From positions 1 to 50,577 of the forward strand of contig JAJIRX010000280.1 in assembly GCA_023853785.1 (NCBI GenBank): a stretch of 50,577 nucleotides of DNA, in the 5' to 3' direction. Below, piece after piece: positions 1 to 12,216 of the stretch. Origin of the DNA: Psilocybe azurescens (taxonomy: Eukaryota > Basidiomycota > Agaricomycetes > Agaricales > Agrocybaceae). How positions within the stretch are numbered: the first letter of the stretch is position 1; the number at the start of each line of letters is the position of its first letter. Both the position numbers and the translations under genes were made by a program. The notes under the pieces were generated by a model. The model did not search any database and was not told where the DNA came from. It saw nothing but the letters and a program-made list of their open reading frames with translations.

Positions 1-3000
1 CCGTCATATCCCACATCTACATCTGCCCCCGCCCCTACCGGGCCATGATCCTCGAATGATCAATAATCCTCGTTTCAGGGTTCAGATATTCCCAGCGTAA
101 CGGCAAGAATAAAAAAAAGAATCAAGGTACATTGCCAATGCCTGATCAAAAGTTAGTGGCTGTGAAGCGAAAGGGTCTAGGGTCTACCCTGCGGTTGTAT
201 TATCCCCGTTTGCTTACGCTCGGCTTGGGCGGGAGGAGAGGAAGGCAAAAAGCTGAAACTAAAGGGGTTAAATTATGGTTATGGTTATGATAAATAGATT
301 TCCTGGGATGTCGTGCTTCTTTTGAGTCTGTACGATAGGATGGAAAAATAGATACAGTCGAACTTGTCATAAGCCATGCCCCTCGGTGGATGGCCCGGCC
401 TATGGTGTATGGTAGGTTAGAGGTCAATCTAGGTGCAAATTCCAGTTTGGTGGGGGCTCAAACCTATGAGCTATAGGGGGTGTATTTGTCATCGCGGGTG
501 TGGGTCATGACAGCTTTGACTGCATGTTAGAGTAGCATCTGTTGTCTGCAGAAAAGCCGACGGCATTTTCTAATTTGCAGGGATATGCTCTACTCTCTGA
601 AAATACTCCACTAAGAGAGGCCCTCCTTAGCGGGCGTACATTCCCAAAGCGTGCACAAAGAGCAGATGATTCATTGTGGATATCTAGCGAGCTGTTGACA
701 GCCATATACTCACCGTCTCCTTGCTCCATAACGGCACCATTAATGATGATGATTGAGAACGAATGAGCGAGTACCTCACTCCGCTGGAATCGCGACCCTG
801 CTCGCAAGCGCTCTCCTCATAAAGCATCTGCAGGATATTCAACTCTGAATGAGATTGCAACGAGAGCAACGTCCCGAACATCCAGCGCCAGGTATCCAAC
901 ACAACATAATCCCTTCGAATTGTATTTTTGTATCATGAACTTTCATGATACTTACTACTAGTAGTCAATAATACGCTATTAGAATCAGATTCGCCGCCGA
1001 CTCGTATCAACGCTGGATCTCGAAACGAAAAAATTCACAAAAAAGGTCATTAAATCTCCTCAATTCACTATCGGTTCTGACGTCCCGAATTTAGGCCAGA
1101 TCTAACCAGTCAGAACGGCGACTCTTTTAGTGCCTCTTCTTTATCTCAATTCCCTAGTCTCGATTTATTTCCCATGTCAATCCAGTCAAGGTGGAGAAAT
1201 AAAAAAGCGATCAAATAATCTTTGATTTTTGACAGCCAGGTTGCCACATAGGTAATGCTGGCTTACTTATTACTGACGCTAGTTACTGTTGCGTTGCGCA
1301 GGATGGTTGATGTCCTAGATCCAGGTGCTTCTGACCTGCTCGATTTATGTGGAAGGTGGGATGATCCTGTAGGCTCTGAAGTCACCAGGGCATCTCAACG
1401 TAAAGTAATAAATATGTGATCAGAGTGTGATGGATAAAGCGAGTATTCAAATTTTAATAACCGTTGGCATTCAGTTGATGGCTCCAAAGTAAAGGAGAAG
1501 CAAAGGGAACACAGTAATATAATTGAAACAGTTCTCGTGCCAAGTATTAGGAGTGGTTCTCATTAATGTTTGGAACGGGCAGGTGTTAGCCAGGTGAAGA
1601 TCAGGAGGCAATTGCCAGAGATCACTGTACGTTATCGGCGTACGGGAGAATCTTGGTCGGTGCCGTCCAGATATAGTAAACCGCATAAAGCGCGCGAACG
1701 AAGGAGTGCTTCTGGTCAGGCAGTCGACATATGTTTCACCAATGCATCCCCTCCCGAACACGCCATAGAGACGACTAGCCACTGTGCCCACAGCAAAATC
1801 ACTTTAATGTATGGATACTTGCGAGTCCCTCCTCGGCTGTCATAAATATTGAAGTTTTGATTAATCGGAGCACTCTAGTCGACATGCAATTCCGAGTGTC
1901 TGTGATCGAACCCAATGAGCACGGTCTTCGGGACGGACCACTTCAGAAGCGACTTTGCCTGCCTGCGGCCTGCCAAACGTCGCCTATCAGAAATTACCGA
2001 GATAGTGTAACGCTGAATGACACATGCTGCACCCTGCGAATCATAATGGGCTCTCGTTGGCAGAATGTGCGAAGAGCTCTCCTGCGTATGTCGAAGAATG
2101 CCTGGTAGACATGCGCAGACTGATCCGTAGCCCACAAGGCGGACATTGTGCGCTCATACGACTTTTTATAACGTCGGGGATGCGGTACGACAGTGAATAG
2201 CACTTGCCGGCACATCAGCGCCCTCCGGTGTGCGGTCCGAGTGCCTATTGTGAATGGAGGGGAAACAGAGCGATATTTACAGACCGAGCAGAATATCCAG
2301 GTCATTGAGCAGATACGTATTAACTCAGAGCCGTGCCTACGGTCCCCAGTCGCGGATCTCTTGTGGGGCACTCGTTCTTCTCCATGTCGAGCTTCGGCGG
2401 ATATCACCCGGTTACCAGAACGTTCGTCCACATTTTGGACTTTCAGAGTTCAAAGATGCCTATGGCGACATGGGAGGCACCGTGCTTACCGGTATCGAGA
2501 ACGCATCAGTATAATCATACATACCCCACGATAAGTCAATAGAGATCCCGCTTTGTTCTGAACCCGTGATACTGTGCATTTTAAACCGGCTCTGACTGCC
2601 ACCGAGAATCTCATGAGATGTCAGCTCTCGACGCCCTAGGTAGGAAATTCAATCCCAAGTCTCGTTCTGAGATAAGAAATTGGGGTACATACTACATAGC
2701 GAGTCTCAGTAGTGGCGAAGTCTACTCGCCCCGCGTCTGATATATCGAGGTTCCGTGGTTCTTGCAAACACCAGTCGTTACGAATTCCGAGATCACATGG
2801 ACTGGAAGTCTTTTTATTCTAGTCCCTATCTTCAGACACTGTGCGAATTAAGTCAACAGACGGGGCATACAAGCAATGCAGAGCGGATAATAAGTGTTGA
2901 GAGTCAATGCACCAAGGTGAATTAAAGAGATTCAGGTTAAGCTTTAGCTTCACAACGCAGTGAGTTCCAGAATTCGCGGCATGTCAGGACGGTCACTAGA

Positions 3001-4031
3001 TTAAAGAACGATAACCAAAATAGCTCTTGAACCGCTCTCAGCTGCCAGGGAATAACATGGAGACCATTTCTAACATCTACTGCTGATTACCGCTCTCAAG
3101 ACTCAAACGGTGAGTCAAATCCGAGGATCTTTAAGTACAAGCTTTCTCCTTCGGCACAACAACGAGATACGCGGGGTATTACCTCGGTCTCTACAGTACA
3201 TACGAAGTAAACGAGCAAAGCGATGTCGCTTGAATATGTCCTGGATAGCCACAGACACTTACCGGCGGCGCTCGCTAAGTAAGCGTGTTCAATTGACGTT
3301 TATCCGTGGCATATCCCTGAGCAACACGGTCTATTTTAAAACATTTTACCACAGTTCTGTTATCAAGGGAGAGATGAACGAGATCATGTTATCAGTGTGA
3401 ACCATGAATACTGCTCTGTTTACCGCGATACTGATATCTCCCGCGTGACTGGGGATTCAGCAAGTCATTAAACATCGAATGCATAGTACTCGGCAGTAAC
3501 GAATGCCAATTTTACAACGTGGTACTAGAACTGCGGATTCGAGACATCAACCATATGGTTCTTTGTCTCTTGGCATCGTCAGTGATTGAACTTTATAAAC
3601 TCTCTGAAGGCTATCTGAGAATGCGGTAAGTGCGGTAAGTACATACATAGTTATGAGCCATGAATATCGCATCTATGGGAATTGCTAAACAGAATTTGTT
3701 TAAGTTACCTGGCTACCTTAGACCAGAGCACGCTGTTATGATGACTGGGTATGGAGCGCTGATTGTATAACATTCTTGAACATTCCCTATCCCTGACCAG
3801 TGACGAGGAGGTACAAAGGAGGTATTATGAACTCCTTTTTCGCAAATAGCCAGCGCCTTTTGAACTCGGCAAATTGGTCCGTTTTATAACCGTGTGAGCA
3901 CCGCGGACAATTGCGGGATTGCCGAGGGATGCCGCTCAAGCAACGTCGATGTGGTTTTGTTTGATTTCTCCTTGCGAAAATGAAGAACTCGCCATCGTAT
4001 CGATTCGCACGGCTACTTTACCTGTCTCCTC
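1..4031. other. Stretch without a recognisable gene
   Basis: I see no conserved protein, RNA gene or transposon terminus in this 4 kb. Open frames of 60 to 145 codons occur on both strands (for example 1994-2431 minus and 2193-2534 plus), overlap each other and show no domain, repeat or splice-consistent continuation. A pair of minus-strand frames at 505-902 could be a small spliced gene ending at 505, but no exon join gave a convincing protein. Base composition is balanced and not obviously CpG-poor, unlike the transposon island further right. Confidence 0.5.
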
Positions 4032-6688
4032 ATGATGGATTCCTCTCTTCCGAAGCATACAGTGCCTCCTAAAACGATAGTGTCCAAGACAAATCAAGGA
4101 CCTCAACTTTGGGCGAGATCTCCCATTCAAACTGCCCTGATTTTCCTGCTGTGTGGCATCTATGTCCTATTTTCGACATGCCTTCGTGCAGACGAGATAA
4201 GAACTAGTGCTTGTCAGCAACCGCAACCTGCGGCACTTCCATCGAATCTTTCGAGCTTCACCGATGCACCGGGATTCGCAGAGGAATCGGCGAAGAGATT
4301 AGCAGGCGCAGTCATGATCCCCACCATGTTCGAGGCTTCATCGTCCAGTCACGTATATGTGTCTTACTCATAAATGCAGGTCCTTCGATGACATGGGCCC
4401 TGTAGACGAAGATGAGCGATGGAATCCGTTCAAAGACATGCACATCTACCTAAAGACCACGTTTCCCTAACGTCTGTAACGATGTTGTTGACCGTCTATT
4501 CATCTGACATGTGGCGTTTCCACCGTAGGCACTCGAAATTAGACTTGGCTATTGTCGGAGGCTATTCATTAGTATTTACCTGGAATGGCTCCTCCAAAAT
4601 TCCAAGCCACTGATGCTGACCGGTCACATTGATGTAGTACCCAGGTCACCGAGCGTTTTTTATTTCCCCTTTGAGCAGCTTTTCTAACAAGGTAAATTAT
4701 AGCCTCACATCACTCGACCGATGGACATACCCCCATTCTCGGGCACTGTAGATGGCGAGTGGGTTTATGGACGAGGATCCGGGGATTGTAAGAATAATGT
4801 TATTGGCATTATGACCGCCATCGAGCATCTCATATCAAGTGGTTGGAGCCCCAAGAGAACTATCAGTCAGTACAAGTATAAACATTTATCCTAGGAGTGC
4901 CAAATTCACACTGGCGACTGATGGATTATTCTTAGTTCTCGCATTCGGTCAAGACGAGGAAATCAGTGGGCCTCGAGGCGCAACCAACATTGGCATATAC
5001 CTCGAAAATATATACGGCAAGAACGGCATTGAAATGATTGTCGACGAAGGCGGGATGAACATCGAGACCTCATACGGAACGGAGTTCGCTCTTCCTGGTA
5101 TTGCTGAAAAGGGATACCTGGTACTTACGTTTATTCCTATCTCAGCGGAATTTTGAACACTAACTTGTGGAGCAATCAGAATGTCGAAATAGAAGTGGAC
5201 ATGGTGGGAGGCCAGTCAGTATTTCAATTGATATTCCCGAAAATCTGCATCGTGCTGATCCTCGCTGACATCATTACACTGTGGATCGTGGCACAATCAG
5301 CTCTTCGATTCCCCCACCCCACACATCCATTGGCATTTTGTCGAAGATTGTGTCAGCAATTGAGTAGGGTTATATTTGACATTACATGTCGAGCTAGGCT
5401 GGCACTTACACCCATTTTCGCAGAGATTCCGCCGTCTTTCAACCGCACGTTGAACATGCAAGCCCAATTTGGGGTTATCTGACCTGTGTGGCTGAACATG
5501 GCGATACAAAGCTCATACCGTCGTGGATAAAGAAAGGGATGAAGTCCAAGAATCCTGATATGGATGAAATTGCGCGGAAGTTTGCTGAAGTGTCGGTGGG
5601 GAATCGATACCTTGTTCAGACATCGAAGGCTGCAACTATTTTTAATGCGGGTTTAAAGGTAAGTGGCCGGAGTCGTCTTAGGCTAGCTCACGTATTTTGA
5701 TTTGATTTTCTATGCACAGAGCAACGCACTTGCGGAGAGCGCTAGAGTTCTATTCAACTCTCGAATCGATTTATTCAGCTCGCGTGCGTGATCGTTCGTT
5801 GCATTTAATGCCGGTCATCATATCTCATAGTACTGTACCAACCTTTAGCTTCTGAGGTCCAGAAAGAGTATCGGAAGCTTATCAAACCTATAGCTCAGAA
5901 ATACTCTCTGTTATTCGAAGGCGCCACCGTTTCGTCACCGCCTTACATCGGTAACATTACCGTTGATTGGACGAGCCCTCACGAACCTAGTCCCATCTCC
6001 CCTTTCACCATTGAAAGTTCTACTGCTTGGCTCGTTTTTTCTAAAGCCGTTCAAGCGTCCTTTGGAGGGGATGTTATCACTGCACCTAGTGCAATGACTG
6101 GAAACACCGGTGCGTATTCATCCAATTCAACTTCTTCCATCCAGATCAAGTCGAGATAGACCTGCTTACTGACACTTTATCCCAAATAGACACGCGCTAC
6201 TACGTAAGTACTTCAATATATCTATCTTCAACGGTCCGAGCTTGACATCGATATTTGTTGTCTCATTAGTGGAATCTGTGAGAATAGCTCTTAATATCGT
6301 AGAAAAGAGTGTCTCCCACTAAATTGGTGTTTATCAGGTCGCAGAATATCTACCGCTGGAGTCCCACCCGGGCAGGCACGAAGTGCGTGTGTCACTCATC
6401 CCATCCATAATCGTTCTCCTTGTATCTCACATACCATCGAATGCGATCTGGTAGACTAAACATTCACACCGTCGACGAGAAAATCAGTAAGCACTTAATC
6501 CAATTTCAACAACCTCTGTGCACTTCGTGTTCGCTCATATTGTGACTCTCTCCCATTCTCCAGAGATCAAGACGCATGTCGAAGGGATCAAGTTTTACAC
6601 GGGTTCGTGTCTTACCGCCTTATTTCTATCAGGTATTATCCGTGGTACTGATTCCAGAATGGTTAATCTATATGATATGCAGAACTAA
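4032..6688 (+). CDS. Vacuolar-type M20 metallocarboxypeptidase (carboxypeptidase S family)
   Basis: Two-zinc M20 peptidase that removes C-terminal residues, in yeast Cps1 inside the vacuole. I trace 16 exons: 4032-4327, 4380-4471, 4529-4644, 4703-4865, 4936-5120, 5180-5214, 5301-5363, 5424-5658, 5720-5783, 5849-6109, 6190-6203, 6270-6277, 6338-6382, 6455-6486, 6564-6602, 6633-6688. An N-terminal membrane segment (about residues 33-52) suits a type II vacuolar precursor. Metal and catalytic motifs are present: GHIDVVP, GRGSGDCKNN, FGQDEEISG, VDEGG, GGHSSIPPPH and, near the C-terminus, TDTRYYWN. Three frame breaks lie in C runs (4465-4467, 4602-4603, 4730-4734). One extra C in each gives 1707 nt, exactly 569 codons including stop, with all junction phases agreeing. 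I infer an intact gene with base-call errors; a pseudogene is the alternative. The first ATG giving the membrane anchor was taken as start. Confidence 0.88.
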
Positions 6689-7512
6689 TACTCCAATCGG
6701 ACGCAGCGGTGTGATCACCAGACTACAGAAGAACCAAGGAGTAACCACAAAGACTATCTATGTTTATAAATATCGACCAGTTTCCTTCTTTTCGTTGTTA
6801 CTCGCATTTTCATCTGTACACAATATATCTGTTTTTATTCACCGTACTAAACTCCCGTAAGGCAGGCATAAGACCTAGCAGGAGCCTTCTCGACCTCAGA
6901 TCGCTCTTCTCAGGAAACTGATCATTTTGCCGAGGAACATGCTTCACTAGATAAACAAGCATCACACATCATATAACGACTCTTGATTCAAATTTGACGC
7001 CCGATTCGCTCAAATAGAAAGGCATTCTAAATTCTAAACGTTAAAAAGACACCTCAGGACTTAGGCCACCTTACCTCTCAATTGAGCACATAGATCTAGA
7101 TTCTAGGGTTAAAATCTCAGGGAGGTACGCGAGCCTAGTGATCTAGGCTTGCGAGTCCGATCTCTTGATAGACTTGATTTGACTCGGCTGCTTCACCGAC
7201 TACGCGGTCTGCTGCCTTCATACAGTTTCCTACCTAAGGCGACGCTGATCTACTTCCAGATGACCTATTACTTAGAAAGCATGCATGTTGGCGCATAGCT
7301 TGCATGGTCTTGGTAAATTGAGCATGTAATATGACCCGTCCAGGTAAAGAAAGCCTATCAGGTCCATCAAGAAGTGAGCAACGAACGAGGTTCCGTTGAG
7401 TATCATATGATAATCGTAAAGCATATAAGTTATAAAATAAACACATGGTATACATAGATATCACCACCCACGAAGTCCCAAGCACCACCAAGCCGACGTC
7501 AGAATGAATCGC
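6689..7512. other. Convergent 3' intergenic region
   Basis: The carboxypeptidase (plus) and the sugar transporter (minus) end facing each other across this 0.8 kb. I see no further gene. It should contain both 3' untranslated regions. Open frames inside it have no recognisable content. Confidence 0.5.
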
Positions 7513-9455
7513 CTAAAGATGACAAATGACTTCACGACTCTTCCTTCTTCGGTGGATGCCCCTCCGCAGTGACCTCATCAGGGTCCGAAAGGGTAATCTC
7601 AGACGTCCCTTCGAGCTCCAGCGTCGATGCCGAGGGTAGCTGCAGCGGCTCCGCAACGAACGCCGTACAGTCCAGCATGCCGCCACCTCCGCACCCGCAC
7701 TCGCGCTCCCCGCCCCTCCGGCCTCCTTCGCCTTGTTGATCCTAACAGCGACATCCCTATCGCCAAACACCTCTCCGAGCTGCTCGAGCGTCTTCCCCGC
7801 CGTCTCCGGGTACACGAACCAGACAAAGACGCCTGAAATGGCGGAGAACCCCAAGAGGAGGAAGTAGTACCCGCCTTTGAGCGTGGAGAAGAGCGGCGGG
7901 GTTATGAATGCCACGACGAAGTTGGATATCCAGTTGACGCTCGTGGATAGCGCCATGCCTTTAGCGCGGGCGCGGAGCGGGAACACTTCGGCGCCGAGGA
8001 GCCATGGTATAGGGCCCCATCTAGAGAGGGAGAAGGGTGTAGTCAGATTAGAGTGTTGTTCGATGAAATAGACAATGAGCGGGGCGTACGTTGCACCGAA
8101 TATAAACAGATAGATACAAACGCCTGAACGGGAGAGAATTTCATAAGTGGGGTTTCGTGATAATCAACGATAGAGCATCCAACGTACCTGCGAATATACC
8201 ATCTGCAGTGCCCATCCGAGCATTGCCCAGCGGCAAGGTCTCCGCCCGATATTGTAGCCCTCCAATAAGCGCCAACGACACTACCAGCCCCACGCTGCCT
8301 AGCAACAAGAACGACTTGCGACCCCAAATATCAACAAAGAACATCGTTGGAACAGTGCCAGCACAATACACAAGAGCACACGCGCCAGAATAGAGCAACG
8401 ACTGGCTGATATCGAAACCGGCTCGAGTCAGATTTTCGGGGAGGAAGTACAAGATGGCGTTTATCCCGTTGAACTGCGCAAAGAGCTGGCATGTGATCCC
8501 CACGATCGTCCGCCGGGTGTACTGGCTGAAGAGCTGGCCCCAAGAAGCTTGCCCCATAGATTCCTCGAGAAGGATGGCGCCTTCGATGGCTGCATATGAT
8601 TCTCCTACGATGGGATCGTACAAATCGCCTTTGGCATGCAAGTCAGCAATCGCAGCGAATCCTTCCTTCTTGAAATTGTTTTTGATGAGCCAACGAGGCG
8701 ACTCTGGGAGAAAGAACGTCCATATCACGAGAATGACGGCCAAGATAGTCTGTATGATGTAAGGGCCCCTCCATGATATCTCAGAAGGCATATCAAAAAG
8801 AATCCATACCCAACCCATGCCGAAAGAGCATAGCCCGAGTTCAGACAAAAGTACTCGATCGAGACGAACAGCCCTCGCCCGTGCCCTGGAGCGATCTCAC
8901 ACTGGTAAATAGGCACCGTCATGGATAGCATTCCGACACCAAGGCCCTGGATGCAGCGTCCAATGATGAGAGTAGCAAGATTTGGCATGAGAATCTGGAT
9001 AATGGATGCGATGCAGTATACGATGCCTCCTATCCGGATTGACATGCGTCGACCGAGAGAGTCACATATATAAGCTGCGGCAAACGAGGCCACCAGTGCA
9101 GTTAAGTTAAGACAGGCAACCACGATGGCTTTTAAGGTGCGATCAGGGACAAAGACATGACAGATAGACAGGACGGTCGATACTCACCTTGCATGAAAAC
9201 ATCAACGCCCTCCACCCCGGCTTGAACCTGTTCAAGCGTGACATCCTTTCCGTACATGCGGCGAATGAACGACGGCTGGACCTGCGCAGCAGCAATGATT
9301 CCTTGGCTGTACCCAAACATGGCATCGCCCAGAGAAGCCAGCGCAGCAGACGAGTAGAGCAACCTCTTTCCGACCATCCATCTAGGATATCGTACGGTGT
9401 ATGAGCTCCGACCAAGAATCATAGCGGGTTCAGTAGGAAGAAGGAATGAATCCAC
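7513..9455 (-). CDS. MFS sugar transporter (Sugar_tr family, hexose/lactose-permease type)
   Basis: Twelve-helix plasma membrane sugar:proton symporter of the fungal MFS sugar porter family; the substrate cannot be told from sequence. Exons on the minus strand are 9188-9455, 8188-9128, 8090-8123 and 7513-8020, with GT-AG introns of 59 to 69 nt. Family signatures are visible: GYSQGII in helix 1, DSLGRRMSIRIGG in the helix 2-3 loop, GRCIQGLGVGM, PESPRWLI before the central loop, QLFAQFNGINAILYF, DIWGRKSF, FGATWGPIPWLLGAEVFPLRARA and PETAGKTLEQL at the end of helix 12. A frame break sits at the A run 8795-8799 (T run on the coding strand); one extra base rejoins both halves. The C-terminal tail makes better sense as an acidic tail stopping at 7532 if a second base is missing near 7675. 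Expected length is about 577-583 residues. It diverges from the ligase gene across 285 bp. Confidence 0.9.
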
Positions 9456-9740
9456 TGAGTTATCATAGAATACATGTTATTTGAAGGGCCAGATATGTTT
9501 CGGTCGTGTTTGAAATGAAAAGGAGCAAGCTGGACGTCCGGGTATCATAATTTTCCGTATTTGTCTGTGCCTCCCAAAAATAACAGTACGCCCACCTGAC
9601 TAAATTTGTCTTCGGCCCCCAGACGGACGTGTTACACTTTACACCGCCGCCCCCTGGCAACGCTCGGCGGTGATTCACTTTTCTCATCTTATTAGGCCAA
9701 TATCTGCATGAGGCATTGAACCTCTCTACTTCCTACCAGC
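9456..9740. promoter_or_regulatory. Shared divergent promoter region
   Basis: The start codons of the sugar transporter (minus, 9455) and the DNA ligase (plus, 9741) face away from each other with only 285 bp between them, so both 5' regions and core promoters must lie here or overlap. I see no convincing TATA box or named operator. Co-regulation is an inference from spacing only. Confidence 0.4.
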
Positions 9741-12216
9741 ATGGCCTCCGATGAACTCGAAGAAATCAACGGCATTAAACCTAATATGTGGCTTCTCGAC
9801 GGGGAGGAGCGCGAAGTAAGCTCACAGTCGAGGTCGGTGTTGCTTTATTCGGGGATCTCGTACCTATTAGGAAGCACCCACGTCTTCTTTGTTCGACGCG
9901 AATGAATGACGCGTCGCTTGATTTGTTGATTGGACCCATAACGCTGACATGATGTGTACGTTTTCAGCAATTCAGTGTACAAGGTCAAACGGACGTTCGA
10001 CCACTACTACTGGTGAGTCTGTATATGCGCCTCCTATCCACCGTATTATCACCCAAATCTCACCAACGTCTCTTATCCACCAATTCGGCTACACAGTACA
10101 TGCCCGGTAGGCATTAACCGTTTTATGGCTGCTCTTTTCAATGTCATTACTCACATACTCTGTCAACCTCGCTCTAGGCGTGGCGGAATCAGGTATGACA
10201 AGCCACCCTCTCTCCGGGTTCTGCCCATAGCGAGGAAGCGGTTCTCATAGAACCCTCATCTAATTTCATCTATGTACAGGGCGGGGCACCAGTAAATGCT
10301 CGCACATGCAAACATCTCAGGACACTTCTGGGCGACGACTACGAGCTAGCCCGAGTTAAATTCAAAAATCCGAACGGTCCACAGCCGAAACCTGCCAAGG
10401 GTAAGGGTAAGGCGGCACCCAAGGCCAAACCATCGGCGAAGCCCGTAACTAAGTCACCAGCTACGAGTAAGCGCAAGAAACCCGCCGCAGATGAAGACGA
10501 CAACGAAGAGGACCAGGACGATGACGATGATGATAAGCCCTCCAGCCAAGCGATCTCGCACTGCTCCTTCATCCTCTGCTTCGAAAGGCAAGGGAAAAAG
10601 AAACAGGAAGATGACGACCCAGAAGACGCAGACGATCAGGCTGAAGACGACGACGACGAAGACCTACCTGCGGGAAAGGCTGTCCCTGAGCTCATCTTGG
10701 CAAACAAATGGGATATCGAGAAAGGGCTAGACCCGACTGGCTGGTGGCTCTCCGAGAAACTGGACGGTGTTAGGTGCGCCCCTCATGTCATCATCCGTAT
10801 CATTCGAGGAATCTGAGACTCATGACATATCTCACAGAACGTTTTATGACGGCAATCAATTTATCAGTCGACTTGGAAACCCTTTCACCCCGCCAAACTG
10901 GTTCCTCGACAGTAGGTTATCCTTACTATCAAGATTCCCATCTCTCTATCTGCGCGGCTTATGTGTATATTGTTCTTCTTTCCTAGAGCTTCCTAAGGAC
11001 GTTACACTGGACGGCGAGCTCTACGGCGGGCGTGGTAACTTCCAGTCGACTGTTTCCATCGTAAAGACCGTCAATTCCGTGCACTGGAAAAACATCAGCT
11101 TCCAAGTACGTCGCAGTCTTATGATTCCTTAAATTATCTCTGCCTTTATTCTCCCCGCACTCACGCACTCTCCATGTTTCATGTCACTTCTGTTCTATTC
11201 TCATCGCTGTTCCCATGATACCAATGCATTGTTCAACCTCTCTTCAATTAGATATTCGACGTACCATCGCGTGGTGACGAACCCTTCGAAGAGCGCTATA
11301 GCTTCTTACAGAAGACATTCGGCGAGAACGGGACACATGCGACAGATCAAATATGCGTCGTCGAGCACGAGGTAGCGCAGAATCGCCAACATGTCCTCGA
11401 CAAGCTCAAGGAGGTTGAAGGCCTAGGAGGCGAAGGCCTGATGCTTCGCAAACCGAAATCGTGCGTGGTCGTGCTTTTCGCTTCCCCATCGTCATTTTTC
11501 TCAATATGCTATCTTCTATCTTGAACAGTGTCTATGAGGAAGGCGCTCAGCGAGTCTTCTAAAGATCAAGACTTTCTACGACGCAGAAGCAATCGTCACA
11601 GGTCATGCCCCGGTAAAGGTCGTAACAAGGGAATCACCGGCGCACTAAAGTGTAAAATGGAATCCGGCAAAGTACGTTTCTTGTCCTTTCATTTCGTTTC
11701 TAATCACAAGCCGTGTCATGTCATATCATGGATATATCACCTCCGACTATCCCCTTTTCTCTCTTTTTCTTGTTTGTCCCTTTCGTCGGGTCCTTCCTTC
11801 CTTGCGTTGATCGCTTTTTCTCCATTTACAAGAGTAATAACCGCTGATTCATCTTGTCAACCTGCTTACATAGCTCTTCAATGTGGGCTCCGGTCTAACC
11901 GATAAAATTCGGAAAGAGCCACCCAAGATCGGCTCGATCATCACTTATCGGTTCCAGGAGCTGACCAGAGACGGTGTTCCTCGGTATGTGTTTTATCTCA
12001 CTTCACTTGCTTACCATCCCTTCCCGCGGCGCGTGTTTATTTATTCTATTTTTCGCTGAATTCTTTTCTCATCGCTTTTGCGTATTCGCCGTTGACACTT
12101 GTGCTTTTGAATGCAGCTTCCCGTCGTATATCGGGCTTGCAATCGACAAGGACAGGCCGAAAGATGCTGAGATCCCCGAGCATCGCAAGACTGGAGCTGC
12201 AGGTGGAAGTGCTTGA
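9741..12216 (+). CDS. ATP-dependent DNA ligase with N-terminal SWIM zinc finger
   Basis: Seals DNA nicks through a lysyl-AMP intermediate. Eleven exons: 9741-9832, 9968-10012, 10097-10106, 10178-10192, 10280-10773, 10838-10911, 10987-11105, 11252-11460, 11529-11671, 11874-11983, 12117-12216. Domain order: a SWIM-type finger (YYCTCPAWRNQ...TCKHL, about residues 45-70); a low-complexity linker rich in Lys/Pro then Asp/Glu; the nucleotidyltransferase core with motif I EKLDGVR carrying the adenylated Lys, LDGELYGGRG (motif III), GGEGLMLRKP (motif IV) and TGALKCKMESG (motif V region); then a small OB-like end (NVGSGLTD, ITYRFQELT). It lacks the large N-terminal and BRCT domains of replicative ligases and resembles compact viral or bacterial ligases plus SWIM. 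Two breaks (near 11544 and 11608-11611) each need one C, giving 470 residues. A self-compensating double shift is possible in the linker at 10528-10595. Confidence 0.87.

Noticed and set aside
1471..2542. Cluster of overlapping open frames on both strands, up to 145 codons
   Set aside because: No domain, no splice-consistent joining, and equal openness on opposite strands; best treated as chance frames.
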